NCBI GenBank assembly: GCA_050185825.1
Contig: JBFWZA010000015.1
Coordinates: 1-64,000, forward strand
DNA length: 64,000 nucleotides
DNA from: SZUA-309 sp050185825
GTDB taxonomy: Bacteria > Pseudomonadota > Gammaproteobacteria > Pseudomonadales > Azotimanducaceae
Reading direction: 5' to 3'
How positions within the stretch are numbered: position 1 is the first letter of the stretch; each line of letters starts with the position of its first letter. The position numbers and the translations under genes are program-made. The notes beneath the pieces were generated by a model. That model saw only the letters and a list, made by a program, of their open reading frames with translations. It was not told the DNA's origin and searched no databases. Positions 7,737-17,110 of the stretch are shown piece after piece.

Positions 7737-10463
7737 TCAGCGGCCGAAGTCGTAGGAAACCCTGAGATAGTACTGACGCCCGATGGCATTGTGGTACTCC
7801 TGCGGGTAGAACGGCCAGGCATCCGTCTCGTCCGGATTCGGGCCCTCGTCTGTGACGTTGTTGACACCGGCCTGGACGCGGAGCGCGTCGTTGGTCCAGT
7901 AGGCGGACACGTTCGCCGTGGTCCAGGCATCGATGCCGAGCTTCACGTCGTCGGTCTGGTCGTAGAGCTCGTTGAAGAGCGCGTTCATCGAATCGATGTA
8001 GCTGACGAACAGCGTTGCCCCCCAGCGGCCCCGGATCCAGTTGGTGGTGAGATTCCAGCGCCACTCCGGCACCCGGTCGTCGTGCAGCACGTCGACCACG
8101 GCCGAGGTGACGTCGAACTGCTCCTCCCAGCGGATCATGTACGTCGCCCGCCAGCGCAGCTCGAACTGCCCCCAGTCGTCCCAGGGAAGGCGATAGCCGA
8201 GCGAGAAGTCCACGCCCTCCGTTTCCTGAAAGGTGAGGTTCCGCGCCGTGGCGTTCACCGCCACCACTTCCTGGGTGACAGGATCTCTTGCCTCGATCAG
8301 GGCAGCGTAGGTCTCGTAGTTGTTGACGATGGTCTGGGCAGACAGGTCGTTGACGATGTCTTCGACCTCCACGTGCCACCAGTCGATGGAGGCATCGAAG
8401 CCGCCCCTCTGGAAGACGCCACCGACGCCGTAGTTCTCGCCCTGCTCCGCATCGAGATCCGGGTTCGGGCCGATGGAGACGTCCACGAACGTCTCGCCAC
8501 GGCAGGCAGCGAAGGGGCTGTCCGGTCCGATGCTGCCGCCCTGGTACTCGCAGGCGTAGGGATCGGTCACCTGCTCGAAGGCCAGGGTGGGATCCCCGTA
8601 GACCCGCTGCAGGTCCGGCGCGCGAAAGGTCTTCGCCCAGTTGGCCCGCAGCAGCACGGACCCCGTCGGCCGGAACTGCACGCCGATCAGTGGCGCCCAG
8701 TTGTCGCCGAAATCGCTGTAGTCGTCGTAGCGCAGCGCCGCCTGGACCTCGATGCTGTCGATGACCGGGATCAGCATCTCGCCGTACACGGCGGAGTAGT
8801 CCCGGCTGCCCTTGCCCGAGGACCCGCCCGTGGACAGGATGGCGCCTCTGATCGATTCGGGATCCGAGGTGTTGTGGAACCACTCCTTCGCGTGCTCCGC
8901 GCCGGCCGCGAAGCCGACGGCGCCAGCCGGCAGCTCGAAGAGGCCCGGATTCGTCACCGTGACGCTGAACTGGTTGATGGTCGACTCGGCGTCATTGAAC
9001 GGCGTGTACCTGACGGCCGCCACCTCTTCCGGCGTCATCAGATCGAAGGCCGAGCGTCCTGACGGCGGGGAGGTCAGGTAGGCGAAGTAGCTGTCCGCGC
9101 TCGCGTAGCCGATCAGCTTGTCCTCGTAGCGGGTGCGCATGTAGGACCAGTCCGCATCCCACGACCACCGGCCCACCTCACCGCGCACGCCGAGCAGCGC
9201 GGCGGCGTTGTTCACGTCCGCGTCCTGGCGACGATCACCGAACTCGATCATGCGGCGCGCGTAGTAGGCGATGGTCTCCGGTGTGGCGCCGGCGAAGTCG
9301 CCCCCGAACGCCGCGGCCTTGGGAAAACGCGCCGTGCTGCCCGTGGGGCCCACCTCGCCGGTCACGAAGCCCGGATCCGGATTCCCGTTCTCGTCCATGT
9401 CCACGTAGAACGTGTAGTCGTCCGTGAACATCGGCTCGATGGTGATGTAGGTGTTGGACCAGGTGTAATCCAGTCGGCCGTACAGCTCGAGCGCGTCGCT
9501 GAACGCGTAGTCGAACTTCGCCATGAACGAGGCCCGGTCGCGCTCGGGGAACAGGTCCCGTCGCGTGGAGCGGTCGAAGCCACAGTAGGTATGCAGGCCA
9601 TCATTCCACGTCTGCAGACCGCGATCGCCGCACTCGGGCTCCTGCAGGGGCGTGACGATCTGGGCGTCATAGTCCGGGGGGGTGAGCTCGACCAGGGAAT
9701 TGCCGTAAGCGCTGTAGCTGCCGAGACCACCATAGGCCAGGTCGGAACCCAGGTCGTCGAAGTTGTTGCGTTGCCTGGCCCGAAGCGCGTCCTGGATTTC
9801 GTACTCGGCGAGAAACAGCACGCTGCGATCGTCGTCGCCGGTGCCGACCATGAGGTTGAAAGCGGCGGTTTCCAGTCCGCCGTGTGCCGTGTCGGCGTAG
9901 CGGACATCCAGGTTGGCCCCGTTGTAGAACTCCCGGGTGATGATGTTCACCACCCCGCCCATGGCGTCGGATCCGTAGATGGCGGAAGCCCCGGTGGTGA
10001 GCACTTCCACCCGCTCGATGGCAGCCAGCGGGATGTTGGCCGTATCGGAGAAGTTGTCGGTGCCGCCCGCCGGTATCGGGTACTTCGGCGTCCGCTTACC
10101 ATCGATCAGGGTCAGCGTCCGGCCGATGCCCACGCCGCGCAGGTCGACGGCGGAGGCGGCCGGCGTGAAGCCGAAGACCTGCTGCTGATCCAGGGAGCCG
10201 CCGGAGTTCTGGGTGAGGGATGCCAGAACCTCCTGGAAACTGTTGTAGCCCACGTCCCGGATGTCGTCGGTCGTGATGACGACCAGCGGATTGGCGTCTT
10301 CGGCGTTGATCCGTTTGATGCGGCTGCCGGTGACGACGATCTCCTCCACGATCCCCTCTTCGGCGAAGGCGCGTGGCGGCAGCGCCGTCATCACCAGGAC
10401 CCACGCCAGGGCCCATGCCAGGAAGCACCCGCCCCGGATGCCCGTCGGTTTCTGATTGGTCAT
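7737..10463 (-). CDS. TonB-dependent receptor
   Basis: A large outer-membrane receptor of 908 aa. A signal peptide (basic start, hydrophobic stretch, cleavage near RAFAEE) leads to a TonB-box-like EEIVVTGSRIKR, a plug domain (NSFQEVLASLTQNSGG, AVDLRGVGIGRTLTLIDGKR, AAIERVEVLTTGASAIYGSDAMGGVVNIIT) and a barrel ending in YYLRVSYDFGR. The type with EEIVVTGSRI and an LTTGASAIYGSDA plug is the one expanded in oligotrophic alpha- and gammaproteobacteria for diverse carbon sources. The ATG at 10463 gives the most usual signal peptide; an earlier start at 10490 is possible. The following cyclase-family hydrolase (24 bp away) suggests that the ligand is an amide or cyclic compound. Divergent from a methyltransferase gene. 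Confidence 0.93.
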   Translation of the reverse strand: MTNQKPTGIRGGCFLAWALAWVLVMTALPPRAFAEEGIVEEIVVTGSRIKRINAEDANPLVVITTDDIRDVGYNSFQEVLASLTQNSGGSLDQQQVFGFTPAASAVDLRGVGIGRTLTLIDGKRTPKYPIPAGGTDNFSDTANIPLAAIERVEVLTTGASAIYGSDAMGGVVNIITREFYNGANLDVRYADTAHGGLETAAFNLMVGTGDDDRSVLFLAEYEIQDALRARQRNNFDDLGSDLAYGGLGSYSAYGNSLVELTPPDYDAQIVTPLQEPECGDRGLQTWNDGLHTYCGFDRSTRRDLFPERDRASFMAKFDYAFSDALELYGRLDYTWSNTYITIEPMFTDDYTFYVDMDENGNPDPGFVTGEVGPTGSTARFPKAAAFGGDFAGATPETIAYYARRMIEFGDRRQDADVNNAAALLGVRGEVGRWSWDADWSYMRTRYEDKLIGYASADSYFAYLTSPPSGRSAFDLMTPEEVAAVRYTPFNDAESTINQFSVTVTNPGLFELPAGAVGFAAGAEHAKEWFHNTSDPESIRGAILSTGGSSGKGSRDYSAVYGEMLIPVIDSIEVQAALRYDDYSDFGDNWAPLIGVQFRPTGSVLLRANWAKTFRAPDLQRVYGDPTLAFEQVTDPYACEYQGGSIGPDSPFAACRGETFVDVSIGPNPDLDAEQGENYGVGGVFQRGGFDASIDWWHVEVEDIVNDLSAQTIVNNYETYAALIEARDPVTQEVVAVNATARNLTFQETEGVDFSLGYRLPWDDWGQFELRWRATYMIRWEEQFDVTSAVVDVLHDDRVPEWRWNLTTNWIRGRWGATLFVSYIDSMNALFNELYDQTDDVKLGIDAWTTANVSAYWTNDALRVQAGVNNVTDEGPNPDETDAWPFYPQEYHNAIGRQYYLRVSYDFGR

Positions 10464-10558
10464 GAACGAGATCCCGTGACTGCCAGACATTGTTTCCAAC
10501 TCGCGGCGCATCATACCCTCAACACAGAGATGAACAGCCCACACCGAGGTACCCGGAG

Positions 10559-11191
10559 ATGGACGATTCGAACAGCCGCCGCGCCCGCTGGAACGAACGC
10601 TACGGCGCCCGCGAGCTGGTCTGGTCGGCCGGTCCCAACCAGCTGCTCGAGCAGGAAGTGACGGAAATGGCGCCGAAGCGGGCGCTGGACGCGGCGTGCG
10701 GCGAAGGCCGCAACGCGCTGTGGCTCGCAGAGCAGGGCTGGACGGTAACGGCCGCGGACTTCTCGGATGTGGCCATCGCCAAGGCCCGCCGGATCGCCGG
10801 CAGACGGGGTGTCGACGTGGACTGGCAGGTGGTCGATCTGGCCCGGAAGACGCCCACCGGCGGCCCCTGGGATCTGGTGTGCATCCTTTACCTGCACACG
10901 GATGCGGCCGAGCGGGTGCTCTGGCTGCCGAGGCTCGTGGAGGTCGTCGCGCCAGGAGGCACCTTTCTCTACATCGGCCACGATCCGAGCAACATCGAGC
11001 ACGGTGTGGGTGGGCCGCAGAACCCGGAGTTCCTGCCGGACGCCGCGGCCATTGCGGCCGCCCTGCGCGGCTTCCGCATCGACACGGCCCGGGTGGTGGA
11101 GCGGCCGGTGACGGCGGATCCGGGTCACGGCGGCGGCAGCGGCGGGATCGCCCTCGACACCTTCGTCCGGGCGGTCAGGCTGCCGCGTTGA
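10559..11191 (+). CDS. Class I SAM-dependent methyltransferase
   Basis: A small methyltransferase of about 210 aa. Motif I is LDAACGEGRNALWLAEQG (near residues 42-59), followed by VTAADFSDVAIAKAR (motif II) and PWDLVCILYLHTDA (motif IV region). The start WNERYGARELVW resembles TehB-like and other small-molecule methyltransferases. The ATG at 10559 is preferred because the longer start at 10490 would overlap the divergent TonB receptor start. Its 3' end overlaps the convergent MFS gene by 17 bp. The substrate is unknown. Confidence 0.85.
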   Translation: MDDSNSRRARWNERYGARELVWSAGPNQLLEQEVTEMAPKRALDAACGEGRNALWLAEQGWTVTAADFSDVAIAKARRIAGRRGVDVDWQVVDLARKTPTGGPWDLVCILYLHTDAAERVLWLPRLVEVVAPGGTFLYIGHDPSNIEHGVGGPQNPEFLPDAAAIAAALRGFRIDTARVVERPVTADPGHGGGSGGIALDTFVRAVRLPR

Positions 11192-12524
11192 GCGCCTCGG
11201 TGGCCTCCAGATCCTGCCGTACGGAGCGCGCACCCAGGAAGTAGTGGCAGGCCGCCCACAGATTGACCACCACGGCCAGGCAGAGCGCGTAACGCAGTGA
11301 CTGCTGACCCATGCTGGGCGCCAGCAGGTCGCTGGCGATGCCGACCAGGTAGGGCCCCATCCCCATGCCAATGAGGTTCAGTGCGAACAGCAGGATGGCG
11401 GATGCCACCGCCCGCATGCGCAGCGTGACCAGCGCCTGGGTCATGGCGAACGACGGCCCCAGGTACATCCCACCCAGAATCGACACCACCATCAGCGACG
11501 GAATCACGGCCCAGATGCCGCCGTAGAGATAGGCCACGAACTGAAACGGCACCATGATCAGCGTCGACCAGCCCGGCACCCACAGATACCAGCGGCGATC
11601 GCCGCTGCGCTCGGAGAGCCGGTCCGCCAGGAAGCCGCCCAGGAACGTGCCGATGGCGCCGATGCCGCTGATCAGGGCGAGCCAGGAGCCCACCTGTGTG
11701 ATCGGCATCTCGTGGCTGCGGATCAGAAACGGCGCGTTCCAGGTGCCGGCACCGTAACCGACGAAGGCATGCAGCCCCGCCGCGAACGCCAGGTGCCGGA
11801 AGGCCACCCGCGCCCAGAGCAGCGACAGGGTTTCCTTGACGCCGGGCGCCGCCTGGTCGCGAAGCGCCCCGGAGGGATCGGTGCCCGCCTGCGGTGGGGC
11901 AGCCGCCTCCCGACGGGCATCGGCCATGCCCCGCGGCGGCTCCCGCAGCGTGAACCAGATAAAGAGCGCGACCAGAATCCCCGGCAGGCCTACCAGCACG
12001 AAGGTCTGCCGCCAGCCCAGCGCCTCGGCACCCCAGCCGCCGACGAAGTTGCCCACCATGGATCCGAACGGAATCCCGAGCGCGTAGATGGACAAAGCCG
12101 TCGCCCGCTTCTCGATGGGAAAGTAGTCGGAGATCAGGCTGTGACTCGGCGGGCTCGCCCCGGCTTCGCCCACCCCCACACCGATGCGCGCCAGCAGCAG
12201 CATCCAGAAGTTCTGAGCCAGGCCACACAGCGCCGTCATGCCGCTCCAGACGACCATGGCGATGGAGAGGATCTTCACCCGGCTCCAGCGGTCGGCGAGC
12301 GCCGCGATGGGAATGCCGAGGGTAGTGTAGAAGAGCGCAAAGGCGAGACCGCCCAGGAGCCCGAGCTGGGTGTCGTTGAGCTCCAGGTCCAGCTTGATGG
12401 GCTCCAGCAGGATCGCCAGGATCGAGCGATCGATGAAGTTCACCACGTAGCCGATGAAGAGCAGTCCCAGCGCGTAATTGCGGTACCAGGGCTGGAATTC
12501 TTGAGGCTGCTCCGGACGGCTCAC
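11175..12524 (-). CDS. MFS transporter (Spinster-like)
   Basis: A 12-helix major facilitator superfamily protein of 449 aa. FIDRSILAILLEPIKLDLELNDTQLGLL in TM1-2 and the loop motif ALADRWSRVKIL are the hallmarks of the spinster-like branch, which transports organic anions or lipids. A cytoplasmic loop of about 40 residues (REPPRGMADARRE onward) separates the two halves. Its start codon overlaps the stop of the upstream aminotransferase by 4 bp (ATGA), so the two are translationally coupled. The substrate may be a substrate or product of that aminotransferase; this is inference. Confidence 0.9.
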   Translation of the reverse strand: MSRPEQPQEFQPWYRNYALGLLFIGYVVNFIDRSILAILLEPIKLDLELNDTQLGLLGGLAFALFYTTLGIPIAALADRWSRVKILSIAMVVWSGMTALCGLAQNFWMLLLARIGVGVGEAGASPPSHSLISDYFPIEKRATALSIYALGIPFGSMVGNFVGGWGAEALGWRQTFVLVGLPGILVALFIWFTLREPPRGMADARREAAAPPQAGTDPSGALRDQAAPGVKETLSLLWARVAFRHLAFAAGLHAFVGYGAGTWNAPFLIRSHEMPITQVGSWLALISGIGAIGTFLGGFLADRLSERSGDRRWYLWVPGWSTLIMVPFQFVAYLYGGIWAVIPSLMVVSILGGMYLGPSFAMTQALVTLRMRAVASAILLFALNLIGMGMGPYLVGIASDLLAPSMGQQSLRYALCLAVVVNLWAACHYFLGARSVRQDLEATEALNAAA

Positions 12525-13900
12525 CTCGACGCACCGAGCAGTGCCGGCCGTTCCGAGGCGATGTGCGGACGCAGCTCGCGGAGGCTCTCGTTCAGCGCGC
12601 CGATGGCCTGATCCACCTCGACTTCGGTCATCGCGGTGCTCGTGCAGTACATGAGCCGGCTGGCGGACATCACCCCATGACGCAGCATGGTCAGGTGCAG
12701 GAGCCTCGGAATGTGGCCGGCTCCGCCAAGACCGGGCAGCGAGTCCCGCGCCGAGCGCACCGGCGCGTCGGTGAAGAGGATGTTGGCGACGGAGCCCTGG
12801 CCGATCGCCTGCGCGCGGATACCCGCCTGCAGAAACGCCTCGTTGAAGCCGGCTCTGAGCCGGTCGCCGAGTGCGTTGATGCGCGCCACCTCCGAGGCCG
12901 TGTAGGCGCGCATGGCGGCGAGCCCGGCCGCCATGGTCAGCACGTTGCCGGAGAAGGTGCTGGCGTGCATGACCGGGTTGTCCTGCTCCGGGCTGAACAA
13001 CTGCATCAGCTCACGCCGGCCGCCGACGGCGCCGATGGGCAGCCCGCCGCCGATGATCTTGCCCATGCAGGTGAGATCGGGGATCACACCGTGCAGAGAC
13101 TGTGCGCCGCCGGGATCCAGGCGCAGGGTGATCACCTCGTCGAAGATGAGCACGATGCCGTGCCGCGCCGTGGCTCGCCTCAGCGTCTCGAGAAATCCGG
13201 TGGTCGCCGGCACCATGCCCATCGAGCCCAGCACGGGCTCCACGATCACGGCGGCAAGCTCGTGCGCGTGCGCGTCGATGAGATGCTCCGCGTGGCCCGA
13301 CTCGTTGTACGGACACACCACGGTGTCCGCGAGCACGCTGTCCGGGAAGCTTCTATCCACGGGCAGCGACACCGGCGCTTCGATGGGACCGCGGCGGTCC
13401 GGCGTGGCGACCAGCGACACCTCGGCAAGCTCGTAGCTGCCGTGGTAGCCGCCTTCCATCTTCATGATCTTCTGCCTGCCCGTCGCCGCCCGTGCACAGC
13501 GGATCGCCATCAGGGTGCCTTCCGTGCCCGAGCTCGTGAACCGCAGCAGCTCCACCGATGGAACGCGCGCCGCGATCAGCTCTGCGAGCTCGATCTGGGC
13601 GAGGTTCGGTGCGGCGTAGGCGGATCCGCGGGGCGCCTGCGCTTCGATGGCCACCACCACGTCCGGATGCGCGTGCCCGTGGATGAGCGAGGTGAAGTTG
13701 TTCATGAAGTCGAGGAGCACGTTGCCGTCCACGTCCGTCAGACGACAGCCGCGGCCCGAGTCCATCACCAGCGGATAGGGGGCGAAGTGCGCGCTGGAGC
13801 GGGTGTCGCCGCCCGGGAAGACCGCCCGGGCCCGTTCTGACAATGCCGCCGACGCAGGCGCGAACGCCCGGTACGCCGCCACCAGCGGATGCTCGCCCAT
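12521..13900 (-). CDS. Class III aminotransferase (glutamate-1-semialdehyde aminomutase-like)
   Basis: A PLP enzyme of 459 aa in the class III aminotransferase/glutamate-1-semialdehyde 2,1-aminomutase group. The PLP lysine is K281 in CMGKIIGGGLPIGAVGG, the pyridine-binding Asp is D254 in LIFDEVITLR, and FTSSGTEGTLMAIRCARAATGR binds the phosphate. A true HemL is less likely because the gene is coupled to a transporter rather than to haem genes; an amino acid or omega-amino acid transaminase is as plausible. It heads a two-gene unit with the MFS transporter (ATGA overlap at 12521-12524). Confidence 0.88.
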   Translation of the reverse strand: MGEHPLVAAYRAFAPASAALSERARAVFPGGDTRSSAHFAPYPLVMDSGRGCRLTDVDGNVLLDFMNNFTSLIHGHAHPDVVVAIEAQAPRGSAYAAPNLAQIELAELIAARVPSVELLRFTSSGTEGTLMAIRCARAATGRQKIMKMEGGYHGSYELAEVSLVATPDRRGPIEAPVSLPVDRSFPDSVLADTVVCPYNESGHAEHLIDAHAHELAAVIVEPVLGSMGMVPATTGFLETLRRATARHGIVLIFDEVITLRLDPGGAQSLHGVIPDLTCMGKIIGGGLPIGAVGGRRELMQLFSPEQDNPVMHASTFSGNVLTMAAGLAAMRAYTASEVARINALGDRLRAGFNEAFLQAGIRAQAIGQGSVANILFTDAPVRSARDSLPGLGGAGHIPRLLHLTMLRHGVMSASRLMYCTSTAMTEVEVDQAIGALNESLRELRPHIASERPALLGASR

Positions 13901-14007
13901 GACCCTTCCCCCTCAACTTCGCGATCACTATACCAACGAATGCCGCGTAGGCTACGGAAGCGGAAAGGCGCTATCATCGGCGGTCGACCGATCACGGGGA
14001 GGATCAG

Positions 14008-15189
14008 ATGGTCAGCAATGAATTCCGCCTGGAAGCCCGGGCATGGCTGGAGGAAAACTGCCCGCCCGGCGCACGTGGCGAGGGACAGATACCCACGGGC
14101 AGCACCCGGATCCCCATCGACGATCCCGATGTGCGCCTCTGGCTCGAGCGCATGGCAGAGAAGGGCTGGACGGTACCCACCTGGCCGGCGGAGTACGGTG
14201 GTGCCGGACTCACCACCGAGGCGTTCGTGATCCTCGTCGAGGAGATGCGCCGCATCGACGCCCGCCCACCGCTCATGGGCATGGGCACCGGACTCATCGG
14301 CCCCACCCTGCTCGAGCTCGGCACGGAAGATCAGAAGGCCCGTCATCTGCCGCCCATCGCCCGCGGCGAGGTCGCCTGGTGCCAGGGCTACAGCGAGCCC
14401 GGCGCAGGCTCCGATCTGGCGAGCCTGCGCACCCGCGCAGAGGATCGTGGCGACCACTTCGTGATCAACGGCCAGAAAATCTGGACCTCCGGTGCCCAGT
14501 TCGCCGACTGGATGTTCTGCCTGGTCCGCACGGATCCGGACGCCCCCAAGCACGAAGGCATCAGCTTCGTGCTGCTCACCATGGACCAGCCGGGGGTGAC
14601 GGTGAAACCCATCCGCCTGATCAGCGGCAACTCGCCGTTCTGTGAAACCTTCTTCGACAACGCCATCGCCAGAAAGGCGGACCTGGTCGGCGAGGCGAAT
14701 CGGGGCTGGAGCGTCGGCAAGCGTCTGCTTCAGCACGAGCGATCCGGCATGGCGTCGCTGGTCGGAGCGAGAAACCGCGACCCCGGCGGCAGCCTCCAGG
14801 AAGTGGCCGGCGACTATGTGGGCCGGGATGCCGACGGCCGCATCGGCGATCCTGCGCTGCGCAGCGAGGTGCTCACCCACAACATGAACAGCCACGCTTT
14901 CCGTCTGACACAACGCCGCACGGTGCAGGAGTCCGAGGACGGAAGCACACCGGGTCCGGCCACATCCATCTTCAAGATGTACGGCACGGAGCTGCAGCAG
15001 GAAAAGGCCGATCTCATGTGTCGGATCCGCGGTACCCGCGGCTACGGCTGGTCGGGCGACGCGTTCGACAGCGAGGAGCGGGAGTGGACGCGCACGTTCC
15101 TGTCGACACGTGCCGCGTCCATCTACAGCGGCTCCAACGAAATCCAGCGGAACATCATCGCCAAGCGGGTGCTCGGATTGCCCGACTGA
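14008..15189 (+). CDS. Acyl-CoA dehydrogenase family protein
   Basis: An FAD-dependent acyl-CoA dehydrogenase of 393 aa. Conserved blocks are WPAEYGGAGLTTEAFVILVEEMRR, WCQGYSEPGAGSDLASLRTRAEDRGDHFVINGQKIWTSGAQFADW and the C-terminal STRAASIYSGSNEIQRNIIAKRVLGLP. At the position of the catalytic Glu of MCAD-type enzymes (YEGT) this protein has YSGS, as in many FadE-like branches, so its catalytic base would lie elsewhere. The ATG at 14008 follows GGGGAGGA. Divergent from the aminotransferase; an outer-membrane protein gene follows after 23 bp. The substrate is not evident. Confidence 0.9.
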   Translation: MVSNEFRLEARAWLEENCPPGARGEGQIPTGSTRIPIDDPDVRLWLERMAEKGWTVPTWPAEYGGAGLTTEAFVILVEEMRRIDARPPLMGMGTGLIGPTLLELGTEDQKARHLPPIARGEVAWCQGYSEPGAGSDLASLRTRAEDRGDHFVINGQKIWTSGAQFADWMFCLVRTDPDAPKHEGISFVLLTMDQPGVTVKPIRLISGNSPFCETFFDNAIARKADLVGEANRGWSVGKRLLQHERSGMASLVGARNRDPGGSLQEVAGDYVGRDADGRIGDPALRSEVLTHNMNSHAFRLTQRRTVQESEDGSTPGPATSIFKMYGTELQQEKADLMCRIRGTRGYGWSGDAFDSEEREWTRTFLSTRAASIYSGSNEIQRNIIAKRVLGLPD

Positions 15190-15212
15190 AGGTGGCCGGG
15201 GGCGCTTCGGTC

Positions 15213-16493
15213 ATGGTCCACCGCAGACGAATCGGTGCGTTGTGCACAGCACTTGCGTGCATCGCACCGCTCCCCGTGCAGGCGGCGGAGGATCCAACGG
15301 TGCCACGCTTCTACGTTTCCGTGGGCCTCGGCTGGAGCTATGCCGAGCCGCTGGTGATCGAGGGCGCCGCTGCCGTCATCGACTACGACTTCAATCCGTC
15401 CGTGGCTTCGTTGGCCGCCGGCCTCAGCGGCATCGGCCGCTGGCGCTTCGAGCTCGAGGCCGTGCGCACGGACAACGCCCCGGAGGTGCTCTACGTCCGG
15501 GGAACGGACGTGGAGCTCGATAGCCGGGGCGACGACGAGCTCTCGATCACGAGCATACTGCTCGGTGCCTACCACGATTTCCTCATCGGCACTGCTGTGC
15601 GGCCCTACCTGGGCGTGGGCATCGGCGCTGCAGAAGTGGATCTCCGCTTCATCGAGTACGAGGTGGCCGACGGCAGCGAAACCCCGCTCATCGACGACAG
15701 CACCTGGACCTTCGCCTATCAGGCCGTGGCCGGGCTGACGGTGCCCGTCAGCCGACATCTGGGGCTGGGCGTGGAGTACCGGTACTGGCGGGCACCGGAC
15801 CTGGAGCTCGAAGCCGTCGAGGCTGGCCCGATCAAAAGCAGCCAGGCGATGCACTCGGGCTGGCTGCGCCTGAGCTACCAGCCGGGCGGCTATGCGTGGC
15901 CGTCCGCACCGGACCTGACGGACGTGGCGGGCAGCGGTTTCTATCTCTCGGGCATGCTGGGCGGCGGCTGGGCACCGGACCGTGACTTCAAGTACACCCA
16001 GGGGCAGTTCGACGCCTTCGACATCGGCCCCATGATCGGCGGCGCCGCGGGATACCAGCTCTCCGGACGCTGGCGGTTCGAGCTCGATGCCGCCCGTCGC
16101 AGAAACGAGATGGAGATCTACGACACCCGTGTCGAGGAAACCCGAACCAGGGGACGGGTGGTGAGCGACAGCCTGAGCCTGAACGCCGGCTACCGCTTCC
16201 GACCCGGACGGGCCATCGACCCGTACGTCAGCCTGGGATTCGGTGCGGCCCGTATCCGCTACGAGATCGACGTCGCGGCCGACCGCTCAGCGCTCATCGA
16301 TGACACCGTGAATCCGTGGATCGTTCAGTGGGCACTGGGCATCGACCTGGCGCTCTCCCGTCGCTGGACAGTCAGCACCGACTATCGCGGCCTGTTCAGC
16401 GATCACTTCACCCTCGAGCGCACGGACGGCGAAACCGTCACCACCACCTACCTCACGCACGCCATGACCCTCAGCGCCCGCTACCGGCTCTAG
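15213..16493 (+). CDS. Outer-membrane beta-barrel protein with two tandem barrels
   Basis: A 426-aa exported protein. The signal peptide ends near PLPVQAAEDP. Residues 28-225 and 233-426 are two homologous halves, each an OmpA/OmpW-like eight-strand barrel. Matching pieces include FYVSVGLGWSYAE / FYLSGMLGGGWAPD, GRWRFELEAVR / GRWRFELDAARR, VRPYLGVGIGAAEVDLRF / IDPYVSLGFGAARIRYEI and LIDDSTWTFAYQAVAGL / LIDDTVNPWIVQWALGI. A short proline-containing linker (YAWPSAPDLTD) joins them. The start at 15213 gives a proper signal peptide and lies 23 bp after the acyl-CoA dehydrogenase. Its TAG stop overlaps the TAG of the convergent gene in a shared CTAG. The function is unknown. Confidence 0.85.
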   Translation: MVHRRRIGALCTALACIAPLPVQAAEDPTVPRFYVSVGLGWSYAEPLVIEGAAAVIDYDFNPSVASLAAGLSGIGRWRFELEAVRTDNAPEVLYVRGTDVELDSRGDDELSITSILLGAYHDFLIGTAVRPYLGVGIGAAEVDLRFIEYEVADGSETPLIDDSTWTFAYQAVAGLTVPVSRHLGLGVEYRYWRAPDLELEAVEAGPIKSSQAMHSGWLRLSYQPGGYAWPSAPDLTDVAGSGFYLSGMLGGGWAPDRDFKYTQGQFDAFDIGPMIGGAAGYQLSGRWRFELDAARRRNEMEIYDTRVEETRTRGRVVSDSLSLNAGYRFRPGRAIDPYVSLGFGAARIRYEIDVAADRSALIDDTVNPWIVQWALGIDLALSRRWTVSTDYRGLFSDHFTLERTDGETVTTTYLTHAMTLSARYRL

Positions 16494-17110
16494 CGCGCCC
16501 CGCCGCCCTCTCCGGGCGCCGGCCAGAACACGGTGAACGCGCCTCGCAGATCGCCAACCGAGTAGCCCCGTGCGCGGTCGTGCGGATACTGTGCATCCAG
16601 CAGCGCCTCGAGCTCGGGTGACAGCGTGCTGCCATGGCAGACGACGCAGGGCGGCCCCAGCACGATCGCCTTCATGTATCGCGCGCTGCCATCCTCCGCC
16701 ACGTCGAAGTACTCGGGCACCGCGGCGACGCCGGTGGCCATCTGCACCTGGAAGGTCTCGAGCACCACGACCTGCCACGGCTCGGGCGCGTTGAGGGGAT
16801 TCCTGAAACGCCGGCTCGTCCGCCCGACTGCGGCACCCGAGGCGCGCGAGGCAGCGGAGGCCAGTTCCGGCGCCAGATCCCGGCAGGCCGGAATCGCGGC
16901 AATCGGACCACCCGTTTCCAGGGCCTGCTGCAGCGCCTGAAGGAGGTCACCGGCGAAATCCGCCACCAGTGTCCGGCTCTGTGCCAGGCGGCCATCCTCA
17001 GCACCGTCCTCCACCTCCCCCGCCATGGCGGCGACGGTGCAGAATCCGGATCCGCCCGTCATGACGAGCGCCAGCAGAGCCCGGCAGAAAAAGTCTGCCG
17101 TCCGGCTCAC
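16490..17110 (-). CDS. DUF3365 domain haem-binding periplasmic protein
   Basis: A predicted periplasmic protein of 206 aa with a signal peptide (RALLALVMTGGSGFC region) and one c-type haem site, CVVCH, near residue 165. The layout AIPACRDLAPELAS, TSRRFRNPLNAPEPWQ and a late CxxCH followed by YPHDRARGYSVGDLRGAFTV is that of DUF3365 (Tll0287-like) domains, which serve as redox or gas-sensing modules. The start is the GTG at 17108-17110, which overlaps the stop of the upstream DUF3313-like gene (GTGA), so translation is coupled. The stop shares CTAG with the convergent barrel gene. The haem ligand and partner are not known. Confidence 0.82.
   Translation of the reverse strand: MSRTADFFCRALLALVMTGGSGFCTVAAMAGEVEDGAEDGRLAQSRTLVADFAGDLLQALQQALETGGPIAAIPACRDLAPELASAASRASGAAVGRTSRRFRNPLNAPEPWQVVVLETFQVQMATGVAAVPEYFDVAEDGSARYMKAIVLGPPCVVCHGSTLSPELEALLDAQYPHDRARGYSVGDLRGAFTVFWPAPGEGGGAR

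Noticed and set aside
6948..9062. Plus-strand frame of 704 codons opposite the TonB receptor and cyclase genes
   Set aside because: High GC gives long antisense frames. The minus strand has plug-domain, TonB-box and HxGTHxD motifs, while this frame has none.
12521..13900. Calling the aminotransferase hemL
   Set aside because: Glutamate-1-semialdehyde aminomutase is a relative, but coupling to an MFS transporter and absence of haem genes point to another aminotransferase.
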